The notes: generated by a model not told the origin, from the letters alone. A DNA stretch of 64,000 bases from Algibacter lectus (GCF_900112395.1 NZ_FOLN01000008.1:124001-188000); one strand, 5' to 3'. Shown: positions 1 through 9,654, counted from the stretch's first letter. A program made the numbers and translations.

Positions 1-1562
1 TAATGTTTGGCAAACAATTCTAAAGCTTCTTTTTCGTAGCACCAGTTTTCCATAACCTGACTTGGTAATTCTACAAAATCCCAAAACACACTGGTTCCAG
101 ATAAACTTGGGTAAGTAGTGTTTGCTAGCATACCATGCAATGCGTGTCCAAATTCGTGAAATAGGGTAGTCACTTCGTTAAAGGTTAATAAAGATGGTTT
201 GCTTTTTGTTGGTTTTGTAAAGTTGCAAACTATAGAAATGTGCGGGCGGCTATTTTCGCCATCTATTACATATTGTGGTTTGTAAGATGTCATCCAAGCA
301 CCGTTTCTTTTTCCTGATCTTGGGAAGAAATCGGCGTAAAATATAGAAACTAAATCACCGTTTTTATCGGTAACTTTATACGTTAAAACATCTTCGTGAT
401 ATTTATCAATAGTATCAATTTCTTCAAAACTTAAATCGAATAATTTGTTAGCGACCGTAAAAGCGCCATCAATTACATTTTCTAATTTAAAATACGGTTT
501 TAGCTGTTCATCATCTAAACTGAATAATTTTTGTTTCAGTTTTTCAGAATAATAAGATCCATCCCATTTTTCTAATTGGTCTATGTTATCTAATTCTTTT
601 GCAAATTTCTCTAAGTTTTCAAACTCCTTTTTTGCAGCTGGTTTTGCTTTTTCTAACAACTCATTAGAAAAATCTAAAACTTTTTCAGGGGTTTGCGCCA
701 TACGTTCTTCTAGAACAAAATGCGCATGCGTTTTGTAACCTAATAAATTAGCGCGTTGGTGACGTAGGTTTACAATTTGTAATACAATGCCTTGATTGTC
801 TAAATCGTCACCCTTAAAGGCTTTGCTGCCTGCCGCTAAAGTTAGTTTTTTACGTAACTCTCTATTGTCTGCATAGGTTACAAAAGGAATGTAACTTGGG
901 TAATCTAGAGTGAATAACCAACCTTCTTTTTCTTTAGATTCTGCCAATTGTTTTGCAGCTTCTATTGTGCCTTCTGGTAAACCGGCTAAATCTTTTTCGT
1001 CTACAATAAGCATTTCAAACTTATTGGTTTCAGCTAAAACATTTTCTCCGAATTTTAAACTTAATTGACTCAGTTTTTTGTCTATTTCGCGTAATTTTTC
1101 CTTTTTGTCTTCGGGTAAATTAGCTCCGTTTCTAGAAAATCCTTTATATCTTTTATCTAATAAGGTTTGTTCTTCCGTAGTTAAATTTAACTCATTTTTA
1201 TTATCGTAAACGGCTTTTACACGCTTAAATAAGTCTTCGTTTAATGTAATGTCATTACCAAATTCTGATAATAAAGGAGAAACTTCTTGAGCTATTTTTT
1301 GGATAGTTTCATTGGTTTCAGCAGAATTTAAATTGAAAAATATACTCGAAATTCTATCTAATTGTTCTCCGGAAAAATCTAATGCTACAATGGTGTTTTC
1401 AAAGCTAGGTGCTTCGGTGTTGTTTACTATCGCATCAATTTCAGCTTTGGCTTGCTTTATGGCTTCCTTAAAAGTAGGAAGATAGTCGTCGTTTTCAATA
1501 GCTAAAAAAGGAGCTGCGTTGTATGGGGTTTGGAACGGGGTAATTAAAGATGCTTTTATCAT
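1..1562 (-). CDS. M3 family oligopeptidase, C terminus cut by window edge
   Basis: This is a zinc metallopeptidase of the thimet oligopeptidase/Dcp (M3) family, which degrades short peptides. I read the frame directly on the minus strand: it opens MIKASLITPFQTPYNAAPF and stays open for 520 codons to the left edge. The zinc motif HEFGHALHG is at about residues 469-477 (near plus-strand 132-158), with the two zinc-binding His and the catalytic Glu present. Family members are usually near 680 residues, so roughly the last 150 are outside the window. No signal peptide is visible, which suggests a cytosolic enzyme. It lies downstream of purE in the same direction but behind a terminator hairpin, so it probably has its own promoter. 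Confidence 0.93.
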   Translation of the reverse strand, partial: MIKASLITPFQTPYNAAPFLAIENDDYLPTFKEAIKQAKAEIDAIVNNTEAPSFENTIVALDFSGEQLDRISSIFFNLNSAETNETIQKIAQEVSPLLSEFGNDITLNEDLFKRVKAVYDNKNELNLTTEEQTLLDKRYKGFSRNGANLPEDKKEKLREIDKKLSQLSLKFGENVLAETNKFEMLIVDEKDLAGLPEGTIEAAKQLAESKEKEGWLFTLDYPSYIPFVTYADNRELRKKLTLAAGSKAFKGDDLDNQGIVLQIVNLRHQRANLLGYKTHAHFVLEERMAQTPEKVLDFSNELLEKAKPAAKKEFENLEKFAKELDNIDQLEKWDGSYYSEKLKQKLFSLDDEQLKPYFKLENVIDGAFTVANKLFDLSFEEIDTIDKYHEDVLTYKVTDKNGDLVSIFYADFFPRSGKRNGAWMTSYKPQYVIDGENSRPHISIVCNFTKPTKSKPSLLTFNEVTTLFHEFGHALHGMLANTTYPSLSGTSVFWDFVELPSQVMENWCYEKEALELFAKH

Positions 1563-1678
1563 TTTAATTAAATATAAGTTAAAATTATAATTTAGTATGT
1601 ATGCATAGTAAATTATTGTAAATTTGCTGCAACAATTTTAGAGTGACTAACTCTTATAGGATTATTGTTAATAGCTAG

Positions 1679-1710
1679 AAAAACCTTGAAATTTATATTT
1701 CGAGGTTTTT
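1679..1710 (-). terminator. Intrinsic terminator after purE
   Basis: A 14-bp inverted repeat with a TTAT loop begins AAAAACCTTGAAAT and ends ATTTCGAGGTTTTT, 13 bp past the purE stop. Read on the minus strand it ends in a T run, as expected for a terminator of the purK-purE unit. Confidence 0.75.
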
Positions 1711-1722
1711 CATTTTATAGTA

Positions 1723-2205
1723 TTAGCTTAAATCTTTAGCCGATTCGTTAACCTTTACTTTCAAGTCTTCTTTGTAAGCTATTATTTTTTCGCGAACATA
1801 TAAATCGCTAGCTCCTAAAATTTGTGCTGCTAATATTCCTGCATTTTTTGCGCCATTTAAAGCAACTGTTGCAACAGGAACACCACCTGGCATTTGTAAT
1901 ATTGATAATACAGAATCCCAACCATCTATAGAATTACTGCTTTTTACAGGAACTCCAATTACTGGTAATGGTGATAGTGATGCAATCATGCCTGGTAAAT
2001 GTGCAGCGCCACCAGCTCCGGCAATTATTACTGCAAAACCTCTGGTGTGTGCATTTTTACCGTAGTCGAATAATTTTTCTGGTGTGCGGTGAGCCGATAC
2101 AATATCAACTTCAACATCAACACCAAATCCTTTTAAAATATCTATCGCATCTTGCATTACTGGCAGGTCGCTTTTGCTTCCCATGATGACTCCTACTTTA
2201 TTCAT
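1723..2205 (-). CDS. purE: N5-carboxyaminoimidazole ribonucleotide mutase PurE
   Basis: PurE (class I) moves the carboxyl group of N5-CAIR to give CAIR in de novo purine synthesis. The 160-aa length is normal for the family. The hallmarks are the N-terminal GSKSDLPVM, which binds the phosphate, the SAHRTP loop, and [11 protein letters not shown]. It is 31 bp downstream of purK, whose product makes the N5-CAIR that PurE uses, so the two are clearly one transcription unit reading leftward. A terminator follows directly. Confidence is high. Confidence 0.97.
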   Translation of the reverse strand: MNKVGVIMGSKSDLPVMQDAIDILKGFGVDVEVDIVSAHRTPEKLFDYGKNAHTRGFAVIIAGAGGAAHLPGMIASLSPLPVIGVPVKSSNSIDGWDSVLSILQMPGGVPVATVALNGAKNAGILAAQILGASDLYVREKIIAYKEDLKVKVNESAKDLS

Positions 2206-2236
2206 TTTTTATATGAATTAAATTTATAATTATGTT

Positions 2237-3391
2237 TTATTCTGAAATTACTCGGATGGATTTCTTAACCTCTTCGGCAATCCGTCTCGCTTCATTCAAA
2301 TCTTCATTTACAATAGTGACATGTCCCATTTTTCTAAACGGACGTGTTTGTTTTTTGCCATAAATATGCGGTGTAACACCATCCATATTCATTATTTTTT
2401 CTATGTTTTCGTAAACTACATTGCCGCTAAAACCTTCGGCGCCAACAAGGTTAACCATAACACCAACTACTTTATTGTCTGTGCGACCTAAAGGTAAATT
2501 TAAAACGGCACGAATATGCTGTTCAAATTGAGAAGTGTAACTCGCTTCTATCGTTTGGTGTCCTGAATTATGAGGTCTTGGAGCGACTTCATTTATTAAA
2601 ATATCATCGTTTTCGGTTTGAAACATTTCAACAGCCAACAAACCAACATGGTTAATAGCTTCTGAAACTTTTAAGGCTACAGCTTCTGCTTTTTTAGCAA
2701 CAGCAACATCTATACGCGCAGGGCAAATAACATACTCTACTTGGTTGGCTTCTGGGTGAAATTCCATTTCTACCACAGGGTAGGTTTTTGTTTCTCCCGA
2801 TGCGTTTCTTGCAACAATTACGGCCAATTCGTTTTTAAAGGGTACTAACTTTTCTGCAATACATTCTACGTTAGGTAAATCTTTTAAATCGTCAACGGTT
2901 CTAACAATTTTTACGCCAGTACCATCGTATCCAAACTGAGCGCATTTCCAAACAAAAGGCAAGCTTAAGCCACCATGATTTAGAGCTTCTTTTATTTCTG
3001 AAGTAAAAGCAAAACGAGTAAAAGGTGATGTAGGAATGTTGTGATCTACATAAAATAATTTCTGTGTTGCTTTATTCTGGATAATACGTAATGTTTTTGC
3101 CGATGGATATACTTTTACGCCTTCTTTTTCAAGCGCTTCCAGGGCATCGATGTTTACGTTTTCAATTTCAATAGTTAAAACATCTACTTGTTTTCCGAAG
3201 TTGTAAACGGCATCATAATTCATTAAATCACCAAGGTGAAATTCGTCGCAGGCTGTCTTGCAAGGCGCCTCGTTACTAGCTTCCAAAACACAGGTGTAAA
3301 TATCGAATTTTCTGGTGTTGTAAAGTAGCATTTTACCGAGTTGCCCACCACCTAAAATGCCGAGTTTAAAATGAGAAGAGAAGTAATTCAT
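2237..3391 (-). CDS. purK: 5-(carboxyamino)imidazole ribonucleotide synthase PurK
   Basis: PurK is an ATP-grasp enzyme that carboxylates AIR with bicarbonate and ATP to form N5-CAIR for PurE. The 384-aa length fits. The N terminus LGILGGGQLGKML is the usual nucleotide-fold signature, the central ATP-grasp segment includes PFVWKCAQFGYDGTGV, and the metal-binding part reads LINEVAPRPHNSGHQTIEA. It is the first gene of the purK-purE pair. Its start faces the divergent hpt-adk gene across about 138 bp, so the two promoters share that gap. Confidence 0.97.
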   Translation of the reverse strand: MNYFSSHFKLGILGGGQLGKMLLYNTRKFDIYTCVLEASNEAPCKTACDEFHLGDLMNYDAVYNFGKQVDVLTIEIENVNIDALEALEKEGVKVYPSAKTLRIIQNKATQKLFYVDHNIPTSPFTRFAFTSEIKEALNHGGLSLPFVWKCAQFGYDGTGVKIVRTVDDLKDLPNVECIAEKLVPFKNELAVIVARNASGETKTYPVVEMEFHPEANQVEYVICPARIDVAVAKKAEAVALKVSEAINHVGLLAVEMFQTENDDILINEVAPRPHNSGHQTIEASYTSQFEQHIRAVLNLPLGRTDNKVVGVMVNLVGAEGFSGNVVYENIEKIMNMDGVTPHIYGKKQTRPFRKMGHVTIVNEDLNEARRIAEEVKKSIRVISE

Positions 3392-3500
3392 TTGCTTGTT
3401 TTTAACTAAAGTATCTTAAATTGTAAGCAAAAATACGTTATAATCTTAAAATAGGCTTCAATTCATAAATCAAAAAAGCCTAAAACGTTAATCTATTGAT

Positions 3501-3508
3501 TATCTTTG
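3501..3508 (+). promoter_or_regulatory. -7 promoter motif TATCTTTG for hpt-adk
   Basis: TATCTTTG matches the Bacteroidota -7 consensus TANNTTTG exactly. The upstream-most possible start (TTG at 3506) lies inside it and so cannot be translated from this promoter. That points to the GTG at 3530 as the start. No clear -33 TTG box is seen. Confidence 0.6.
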
Positions 3509-3529
3509 CAACTTCAAAAATTAATAACG

Positions 3530-4639
3530 GTGATAAAGTTACACGACAAATATTTTAAACCATTTATATCTGCTGCACAAATTGATGATGCACTAGCAAG
3601 AATGGCCGATGAGATTGCGAGCGATATTGGAGATGAAGTTCCTGTATTTGTTGGTATATTAAACGGCTCGTTTATGGTGGTAAGCGATTTTGTTAAAAAA
3701 TACCCAAAACCTTGTGAGGTTACTTTTATCAAATTAGCATCGTATGAAGGTGTGAAGTCTACTGAAGATATTCAACGTTTAATTGGGCTAACCCAAGATT
3801 TGTCTGGCCGCACTGTTGTGATTTTAGAAGATATTATAGATACCGGAAATACGCTTGCCGAAGTACATCGTATTTTTAAAAACGAGAATGTTAAGGCTTT
3901 AAAAATTGCTACTTTATTTTACAAGCCTGAGGCCTATAAAAAAGACTTTAAACTACATTATGTTGGTATAGAAATTCCTAATAAATTTATTGTAGGCTAC
4001 GGCTTAGATTATGATGGTTTAGGAAGAAATTTACCAGAAGTATATCAAATAAAAGAAACACAACACATGACAAATTTAGTGCTATTTGGCCCTCCAGGAG
4101 CAGGCAAAGGAACACAAGCAAACTTTTTAAAAGAAAAATACAACTTGGTACACATTTCTACCGGTGATGTTTTTCGATTCAATATTAAAAACGAAACAGC
4201 TCTCGGTATGTTAGCAAAATCGTTTATAGATAAAGGAGAGTTGGTTCCAGACCAAGTAACTATTGATATGTTAAATGCTGAAGTTGAAAAAAATGCCGAT
4301 GCAAAAGGATTTATTTTCGACGGTTTTCCTAGAACAAATGCACAAGCAGAATCTCTAGATAAATTAATGGAAGCTAAAGATTCGCAAATTAATGCAATGA
4401 TTGCGCTAGAGGTTGACGATGAGATTTTAGTTGGTCGTTTATTAGAAAGAGGAAAAACAAGCGGAAGACCTGATGATGCCGATGAGTCTATTATAAGAAA
4501 TAGAATTACCGAGTATTATAATAAAACAGCTGTTTTGAAAGATTATTACAACGCACAAGAGAAATATTTTGGTGTTGATGGTGTAGGTAGTATCGAAGAT
4601 ATTACTGTACGTTTAAGTACGGCAATTGATAAATTGTAA
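3530..4639 (+). CDS. adk: Fused hypoxanthine phosphoribosyltransferase-adenylate kinase
   Basis: Two complete enzymes sit in one 369-aa reading frame. Residues 1 to about 175 are an HPRT (salvage of hypoxanthine/guanine with PRPP), with the PRPP loop VVILEDIIDTGNTL at about 96-109. Residues 180-369 are an adenylate kinase (AMP + ATP to 2 ADP), with the P-loop GPPGAGKGTQ, FDGFPR and a short lid. An internal ATG at 4067 falls exactly where a free adenylate kinase would begin. There is no stop between the domains. I start at GTG 3530 because the earlier in-frame TTG lies inside the -7 promoter box. I recall the same fusion in other flavobacteria, but I could not check this. Confidence 0.92.
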   Translation: MIKLHDKYFKPFISAAQIDDALARMADEIASDIGDEVPVFVGILNGSFMVVSDFVKKYPKPCEVTFIKLASYEGVKSTEDIQRLIGLTQDLSGRTVVILEDIIDTGNTLAEVHRIFKNENVKALKIATLFYKPEAYKKDFKLHYVGIEIPNKFIVGYGLDYDGLGRNLPEVYQIKETQHMTNLVLFGPPGAGKGTQANFLKEKYNLVHISTGDVFRFNIKNETALGMLAKSFIDKGELVPDQVTIDMLNAEVEKNADAKGFIFDGFPRTNAQAESLDKLMEAKDSQINAMIALEVDDEILVGRLLERGKTSGRPDDADESIIRNRITEYYNKTAVLKDYYNAQEKYFGVDGVGSIEDITVRLSTAIDKL

Positions 4640-4829
4640 AAAAAAATACTAAAGAGTAAATCAAGATACTCCTTATGCTATTGTTACTTTGGTTTGCTGC
4701 TTTTTATATTTTGTTAAAGGCAAATTAAAACATAATAATATTTAACAAAATAAACTTTTCGCTTACGCGGAAAAAATAAAGGAACAACTGCTATTTTAAG
4801 CGTTGTGCTTATTAATATTAAATTGGAAA

Positions 4830-5825
4830 ATGACAGAAGGAAATTTTGTAGATTACGTAAAAATGTATGTAAGCTCAGGTAAGGGTGGCCGTGGATCGGC
4901 GCATTTACATCGTGAAAAATATATTACAAAAGGTGGTCCCGATGGAGGAGATGGAGGCCGTGGTGGTCACATTATTTTACGTGGTAACGCTAACTTATGG
5001 ACTCTTCTGCATTTAAAGTATAAAAAACACTTACGTGCTGGTCACGGAGAAAATGGTGGGAAGAGTAGAAGTTTTGGTGCCGATGGTGAAGATTTTTATT
5101 TAGATGTACCATTAGGAACCGTAATTCGTGATACTGAAACTAACGAAATCATTCTTGAAATTACCGAAAATGGTGAAGAAAGAATTATTGCCGAAGGTGG
5201 AAAAGGTGGTTTAGGAAACTGGCACTTTAGGTCGTCAACGAACCAAACGCCTCGTTATGCGCAACCTGGTTTGCCAATGGAAGAGAAGTACATAACATTA
5301 GAGTTAAAAGTACTTGCCGATGTTGGTTTAGTAGGTTTTCCTAATGCTGGAAAATCAACACTTTTATCTGTAGTAACTTCTGCAAAACCAAAAATTGCCG
5401 ATTACGAGTTTACAACCCTAAAACCAAATTTAGGTATTGTAAAGTATCGTGATTTTCAAACTTTTGTAATGGCAGATATACCTGGTATTATTGAAGGTGC
5501 TGCTGAAGGTAAAGGATTAGGGCATTATTTTTTACGCCATATTGAGCGTAACTCAATTTTGTTGTTTATGATTCCTGCGGATGCGGAAGATATTAGAAAA
5601 CAATACGATATTTTACTTGATGAGCTTCGTCGTTATAATCCAGAAATGTTGGATAAAGATCGGATTATCGCTATATCAAAAAGCGATATGTTGGATGATG
5701 AACTTCAGGCTGAGTTAAAAGTAGAGCTAGACAACGAATTGCCAATTCCGTACCTATTTATTTCGTCTGTAGCCCAAAAAGGTATCACAGAGTTAAAGGA
5801 TGTACTTTGGAAAATGTTGAATTAA
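4830..5825 (+). CDS. obg: GTPase Obg (CgtA)
   Basis: Obg is an essential GTPase that associates with the large ribosomal subunit and acts in its assembly and in stress signalling. The first ~155 residues form the glycine-rich Obg domain ([13 protein letters not shown] is clear). It is followed by the G domain with P-loop GFPNAGKST, switch region [17 protein letters not shown], and specificity motif (SKSD). I place the start at ATG 4830 ([14 protein letters not shown]), where the family begins; an in-frame TTG lies 27 bp upstream. The protein is 331 aa and lacks the long C-terminal extension of some homologues. It follows adk, as is common in this lineage. Confidence 0.96.
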   Translation: MTEGNFVDYVKMYVSSGKGGRGSAHLHREKYITKGGPDGGDGGRGGHIILRGNANLWTLLHLKYKKHLRAGHGENGGKSRSFGADGEDFYLDVPLGTVIRDTETNEIILEITENGEERIIAEGGKGGLGNWHFRSSTNQTPRYAQPGLPMEEKYITLELKVLADVGLVGFPNAGKSTLLSVVTSAKPKIADYEFTTLKPNLGIVKYRDFQTFVMADIPGIIEGAAEGKGLGHYFLRHIERNSILLFMIPADAEDIRKQYDILLDELRRYNPEMLDKDRIIAISKSDMLDDELQAELKVELDNELPIPYLFISSVAQKGITELKDVLWKMLN

Positions 5826-5881
5826 TAAAATAATCTAGACGAACCTGTAAAATGGAAAGTCCTTTTTTTATAACATTATTT

Positions 5882-5924
5882 AAGCCGCTAAGTCTTGTTT
5901 TTTAACAATACTTGGCGGTTTTTT
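5882..5924 (+). terminator. Intrinsic terminator after obg
   Basis: An 18-bp stem with one mismatch (arms AAGCCGCTAAGTCTTGTT and AACAATACTTGGCGGTTT) has a loop of about three T and is followed by a T run. It ends the obg transcript. Confidence 0.8.
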
Positions 5925-5991
5925 AATTCAGAACAATAAGTAATGCATATTCGGAACAATTTTTGTTTAAATTTATATAAAAAATAAGACT

Positions 5992-6513
5992 ATGAAATTT
6001 GTTAAAACTCTCGCTATATTATTTTTAGTAGCATCTTGTGCTCCTATTTATGTAAACTACGATTACGAAAAAGGTACAGATTTCACCAAGTATAAAAGCT
6101 ATAATTATTATGCCGACATGAAAACCGGTTTAAGCGAGCTGGATACTAAGCGACTTTTAAATGCTCTAGATGAACAACTGCAAGCTAAAGGTTTTGCATT
6201 GTCTGATACGCCAGATTTTTTTATAGACATAAAAAGCACCGAATTTCAAGGCGCACAAAGGCAAACCGTTGGCGTAGGAGTTGGCGGCGGAGGCGGTAAT
6301 GTTGGCGGAGGTATTTCTATAGGTTTACCTCTTGGGCAAGCACAGGTTACACGGCAAATAACAGTCGATTTTGTTGACGAAAACATCAAGCAACTTTACT
6401 GGCAAGCGGTTAGCGAATCTAGTTTTAATCCAAATAGCTCGCCAGAAAAACGTGAAGCACGTTTAAGTGCTATTGTTGCTAAAATATTAAAGAAGTATCC
6501 GTCTAAAAATTAG
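5992..6513 (+). CDS. DUF4136 domain lipoprotein
   Basis: The protein has 173 residues. It opens with a lipoprotein signal (MKFVKTLAILFLVASCAP, with Cys in the lipobox). The body begins VNYDYEKGTDFTKYKSYNYY, the typical start of DUF4136 domains. In the middle is a glycine-rich stretch (GVGVGGGGGNVGGG) that probably forms a flexible loop. DUF4136 proteins are envelope lipoproteins of unknown function. It is 29 bp upstream of another lipoprotein gene and probably co-transcribed with it. The family call is fairly secure; no role can be given. Confidence 0.8.
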   Translation: MKFVKTLAILFLVASCAPIYVNYDYEKGTDFTKYKSYNYYADMKTGLSELDTKRLLNALDEQLQAKGFALSDTPDFFIDIKSTEFQGAQRQTVGVGVGGGGGNVGGGISIGLPLGQAQVTRQITVDFVDENIKQLYWQAVSESSFNPNSSPEKREARLSAIVAKILKKYPSKN

Positions 6514-6542
6514 GTGTCTAGATCCTGTTTCAAATATAAAAT

Positions 6543-7112
6543 ATGATTTTTAAATTGAAGGAAATAATCAAATTAGGGATTCTAGTTATAATTATTAGCT
6601 TATTTGTTAGCTGTGATTATGAAGATAAAGTGATTGTTGATAAAACTCATAAAGTGTTATCAAACGGGAAGCGTTTGGAAGTTGAAAAAATAACAACGCT
6701 TTCAACTGCTATAGGTCTGTTTTCTGGGCATAATTACGGCACTACACATCGATTTACGTATAAACTAGGAATACAACCAGAAGACATTAATTGGGATGGT
6801 GGTAGTGGTGAGCCAAAAGCGTTACTCTTCCATAGAGACACTACATATATTTATTATTTAAAAGAAAAAGTTATTCGAACTGCCTATACTGATTCGGTAA
6901 CAAATACTTTAAAAGAAGATAATCATACAGAAATACAAGCGTTTTATGAGAAACATGTTGATGAGCGCTTTTTCTTTAAGTTGCTTGGTGATGATTATTG
7001 GGTAGGCGTTCAGGCTGAAGATTATGATGCTGCCAAACGTTTTTCTGATGAATTTATCGTTCCTAATGATAATGAGCTAAGCGTTAAGATAAATGATAGT
7101 ATTGATTTTTAA
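6543..7112 (+). CDS. Hypothetical lipoprotein
   Basis: I do not recognise this 189-aa protein. It has a hydrophobic N terminus ending in LFVSCDYEDK, which reads as a lipobox with the modified Cys near residue 24, so it is probably anchored in the envelope. The remainder is mixed charged and aromatic sequence with no familiar motif. It follows the DUF4136 lipoprotein at a short distance in the same direction. Its stop is only 8 bp from the stop of the convergent M64 peptidase gene. Confidence 0.6.
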   Translation: MIFKLKEIIKLGILVIIISLFVSCDYEDKVIVDKTHKVLSNGKRLEVEKITTLSTAIGLFSGHNYGTTHRFTYKLGIQPEDINWDGGSGEPKALLFHRDTTYIYYLKEKVIRTAYTDSVTNTLKEDNHTEIQAFYEKHVDERFFFKLLGDDYWVGVQAEDYDAAKRFSDEFIVPNDNELSVKINDSIDF

Positions 7113-7120
7113 GAAACAGC

Positions 7121-8563
7121 TTATTTTCTTATTAGCTTTTTAGTTGCTAAAAGTACCTTGTTAGCATAAAAATTAGTTAAATAAATCCCTGAAGGCAAAG
7201 CGCTTAAATTAATAGAGTTTACTGTAGAATTGGTAAGCGTTTCCGATTTAATTTTTCGACCATCTATCGATATAATCTCTACGGTTACATTTTCGGTGTT
7301 ATCACTTTCAAATTTCAAATTAACAACATCTAAAACTGGGTTAGGATAAATTGATACGGTAAAGGTGGTGTTACTACTTTCAATAGACTCAATGCCTAGT
7401 GTAGAATGTTCTATCGTCCAGGTTACGGTGCTTACGTGCGTTGTTTCATGGTTGTCTACCTTTAAAAGTTCGGTGTTATCTATAATTACCGCGGTTAAGG
7501 TATTTGTACCTATGGTTAAATCTTCTTCTTGTATGCTAACCAAATCTTGATTAGTTGCGAAAGATGCACTGTTTAAAGTCCATTCACTTTCTAGAGTATT
7601 TGGTAGAGGTTCAATTAAATTTAGCTCAAATTCTAAAGGGAAAGCGGCATTACTAATTGCGTTGTCGTTATTTGGTGTAAATGAGTTAATGGGTGGTAGT
7701 AAATCATGAATTTTTTCAATAATGCCTTCTGTGCACACCGGGCAAAACGATTTGTTTATGCTTTTCATAATGCAGTTTTGGTGCGGTTTATACCATTCGG
7801 CACAATTACCAGTATCGCAAGTGTATTGATAAACACCAACATTATTTGTGCCTACCCAGTTTTTCCATTTCACAAGAGTTTCGTCACTTTCTCTAGTCAT
7901 GTTTATGGCTTCTTCTGTAAATAATTCACCTGGATAATATTCGTCTTTCAGGTTAAACATAGAGTGGCCAAGCTCGTGAAGTACAGTTTTTGGACCCCAA
8001 TACCCTGTATAGCTCATAGGGAATTCACCTCCGCTGGCTCCGTACTCATCAGAGTTTACTAGTATTAAAGCTTGGTCGTAAGTAGGGAAGTTATCGGCTA
8101 AAACGCTGTTGATTTTTACTTCAGTTTGGTTGGCGTAATTACCGTCTGCTTCGTAAAAAAGCCTTCTGTGTGCGCCGTAAGAATCGTAAGTTGCATTAAA
8201 ATAAGTATCTGCACTAGTTATTGGTGACAATAATGCATCTGGAGTTTCTTCCGGATCAAAACTTTCTCCAGGATGATCGGCACCACTTTCGTTTGATGGC
8301 ACGTAAATGATATGAACGTTGAAGTAATTGGAGTATTCTTTAAAAGGCGATTCGTTAAACATGTTGTTTGTATAATTAACAGCATCGGTTTTAAATTTGG
8401 CAAACTCACTAACTTGGTAGCCTTCGCTTAAAATTACTAAATTGAGACGCTTACTGTTGTCACCGGAATTTTTGATGATTTCCGTAGTAAAAACTTGAGC
8501 CCCTGTAAACTGAAAGTTTACTAATACAAAAAATAAAAAGAAGACGTTTTTCATATTATTCAA
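7121..8563 (-). CDS. Secreted M64 family metallopeptidase with T9SS type A sorting domain
   Basis: This 480-aa protein has an N-terminal signal peptide (about residues 1-22, ending FTGAQ). Its zinc peptidase domain resembles the IgA peptidase M64 family. The zinc site is HELGHSMFNLKDEYYPGE, and several Cys pairs follow (CDTGNCAEW, CIMKS, CPVCTEG) that may form disulphides. The last ~80 residues (from IYPNPVLDVVNLKF to the KKLIRK end) form a T9SS type A sorting domain, so the enzyme should be exported across the outer membrane. Its start overlaps the end of the upstream gene by 8 bp, so the two are probably translationally coupled. The natural substrate is unknown. Confidence 0.88.
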   Translation of the reverse strand: MNNMKNVFFLFFVLVNFQFTGAQVFTTEIIKNSGDNSKRLNLVILSEGYQVSEFAKFKTDAVNYTNNMFNESPFKEYSNYFNVHIIYVPSNESGADHPGESFDPEETPDALLSPITSADTYFNATYDSYGAHRRLFYEADGNYANQTEVKINSVLADNFPTYDQALILVNSDEYGASGGEFPMSYTGYWGPKTVLHELGHSMFNLKDEYYPGELFTEEAINMTRESDETLVKWKNWVGTNNVGVYQYTCDTGNCAEWYKPHQNCIMKSINKSFCPVCTEGIIEKIHDLLPPINSFTPNNDNAISNAAFPLEFELNLIEPLPNTLESEWTLNSASFATNQDLVSIQEEDLTIGTNTLTAVIIDNTELLKVDNHETTHVSTVTWTIEHSTLGIESIESSNTTFTVSIYPNPVLDVVNLKFESDNTENVTVEIISIDGRKIKSETLTNSTVNSINLSALPSGIYLTNFYANKVLLATKKLIRK

Positions 8564-9077
8564 TATTAGAGGTAATAAGCGTTTTTGTATTTTGTAGAGA
8601 GTCTATTACTTCTTTAATTCTAATAAATTTAGTTGAAGTATTTAACTGAATACGTAGGTTTAACGGTGCTTGTTTTATAGATACGTTTCGCTTTTTGAAA
8701 TTAAAAGAGTCGGTTGTGAATTCAATAGTTTTTAATAATGGATTAGATATGGTTTGTTCGGAAATTAGCGTTTTATTTTTACTAAGTTGTGTACAAACTA
8801 AATCGCCTGGAACTCCGGATTTTATATATTTAGAATCGCTGTTTCGTAGTTTACCGTCTACTATTTTTTTATCTATAAATTCAATAGATTTTTGGCCTTT
8901 TGAATTTTGAGAAACTCGATAATTTAAGAATATAAGCTTTGGGTCGCTTTCTGGAACTTCTGCGTTTTGAACAAGACTAGTTTTTGTGGCACAAGATATG
9001 CACACCAAAGCGAATAGCATTAAAAATGCAGTTTTAGGCTTGTAAAAGTTAGTATGTTTTGGGGCAACCTTTTTCAC
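8556..9077 (-). CDS. Hypothetical lipoprotein upstream of M64 peptidase
   Basis: I do not recognise the 173-aa product. It carries a hydrophobic stretch ending in LMLFALVCISCATKTS, a lipobox, after a basic N terminus. The start is uncertain. The frame is open up to 9164, but an exact -7 promoter box lies at 9099-9106, which makes the GTG at 9077 the first start downstream of it. The rest of the protein is rich in Lys, Ser and Ile with no known motif. It overlaps the M64 peptidase gene by 8 bp, so the two are probably made together and may act together. Confidence 0.6.
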   Translation of the reverse strand: MKKVAPKHTNFYKPKTAFLMLFALVCISCATKTSLVQNAEVPESDPKLIFLNYRVSQNSKGQKSIEFIDKKIVDGKLRNSDSKYIKSGVPGDLVCTQLSKNKTLISEQTISNPLLKTIEFTTDSFNFKKRNVSIKQAPLNLRIQLNTSTKFIRIKEVIDSLQNTKTLITSNIE

Positions 9078-9098
9078 AATTGAAATAAAATATTTAAA

Positions 9099-9106
9099 CA
9101 AAGTTA
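9099..9106 (-). promoter_or_regulatory. -7 promoter motif TAACTTTG
   Basis: Read on the minus strand this is TAACTTTG, an exact TANNTTTG match. It is 22 bp from the proposed GTG start at 9077 and makes upstream starts of that gene unlikely. Confidence 0.5.
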
Positions 9107-9198
9107 CGGAATATTGTCTTTTAAAGCCATGATATAACGATGAATGCCTTAGTTTTGGTTGCAAACCCTACAATTGTATCGTTAAAAAGCGTAAAAGA

Positions 9199-9654
9199 AT
9201 GATAAGTATAAAAAGAACAAATTCTAATGATTTAGATTTTCAAAAACTTGTTGAGGCTTTGGATATTGATTTAGGTGCTTACTATAAAGATGAAAAACAG
9301 TTTTACGGAAAACTTAATAATATTGATGAAATTAAGCATGCTGTTGTGGCTTACGATGAAAATAATACCCCTACTGGATGCGGGGGAATTAAAGCTTTTT
9401 CGGAAGATGAAGTTGAGGTTAAGCGGATGTTTGTGCCTGTTGAATTTAGAGGAAAAGGTGTTGCTAAATTGGTTTTAGAAGCTTTAGAAGATTGGAGTGT
9501 AGAATTAGGTTTTAAAAAATGTATTCTTGAAACTTTAAAAGAGAAACCTTATGCTATCAGGTTTTACGAGAAAAATAATTATCATACTATTCCTAATTTT
9601 GGTGATTATGTAAAAGCCAAAAATAGTATTTGCTTCGCTAAAAATTTAAAATAA
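9199..9654 (+). CDS. GNAT family N-acetyltransferase
   Basis: This 151-aa single-domain protein of the GNAT fold transfers acetyl from acetyl-CoA to an unknown amine. The acetyl-CoA binding motif is clear: VEVKRMFVPVEFRGKGVAKLVLEAL, with the RGKGVA phosphate loop, then a C-terminal FYEKNNY segment typical of the fold. It is 6 bp upstream of a DUF1697 gene and probably co-transcribed with it. The substrate cannot be inferred. Confidence 0.85.
   Translation: MISIKRTNSNDLDFQKLVEALDIDLGAYYKDEKQFYGKLNNIDEIKHAVVAYDENNTPTGCGGIKAFSEDEVEVKRMFVPVEFRGKGVAKLVLEALEDWSVELGFKKCILETLKEKPYAIRFYEKNNYHTIPNFGDYVKAKNSICFAKNLK

Noticed and set aside
3506-3529. Upstream TTG start for the hpt-adk frame
   Set aside because: The codon is inside the exact -7 promoter box TATCTTTG, so it would not be transcribed from it. 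GTG 3530 is used instead.
4755-4774. TTTTCGC...GCGGAAAA inverted repeat ahead of obg
   Set aside because: The stem is short with a bulge and has no T run or clear position relative to a promoter. It is too weak to call as a terminator or operator.
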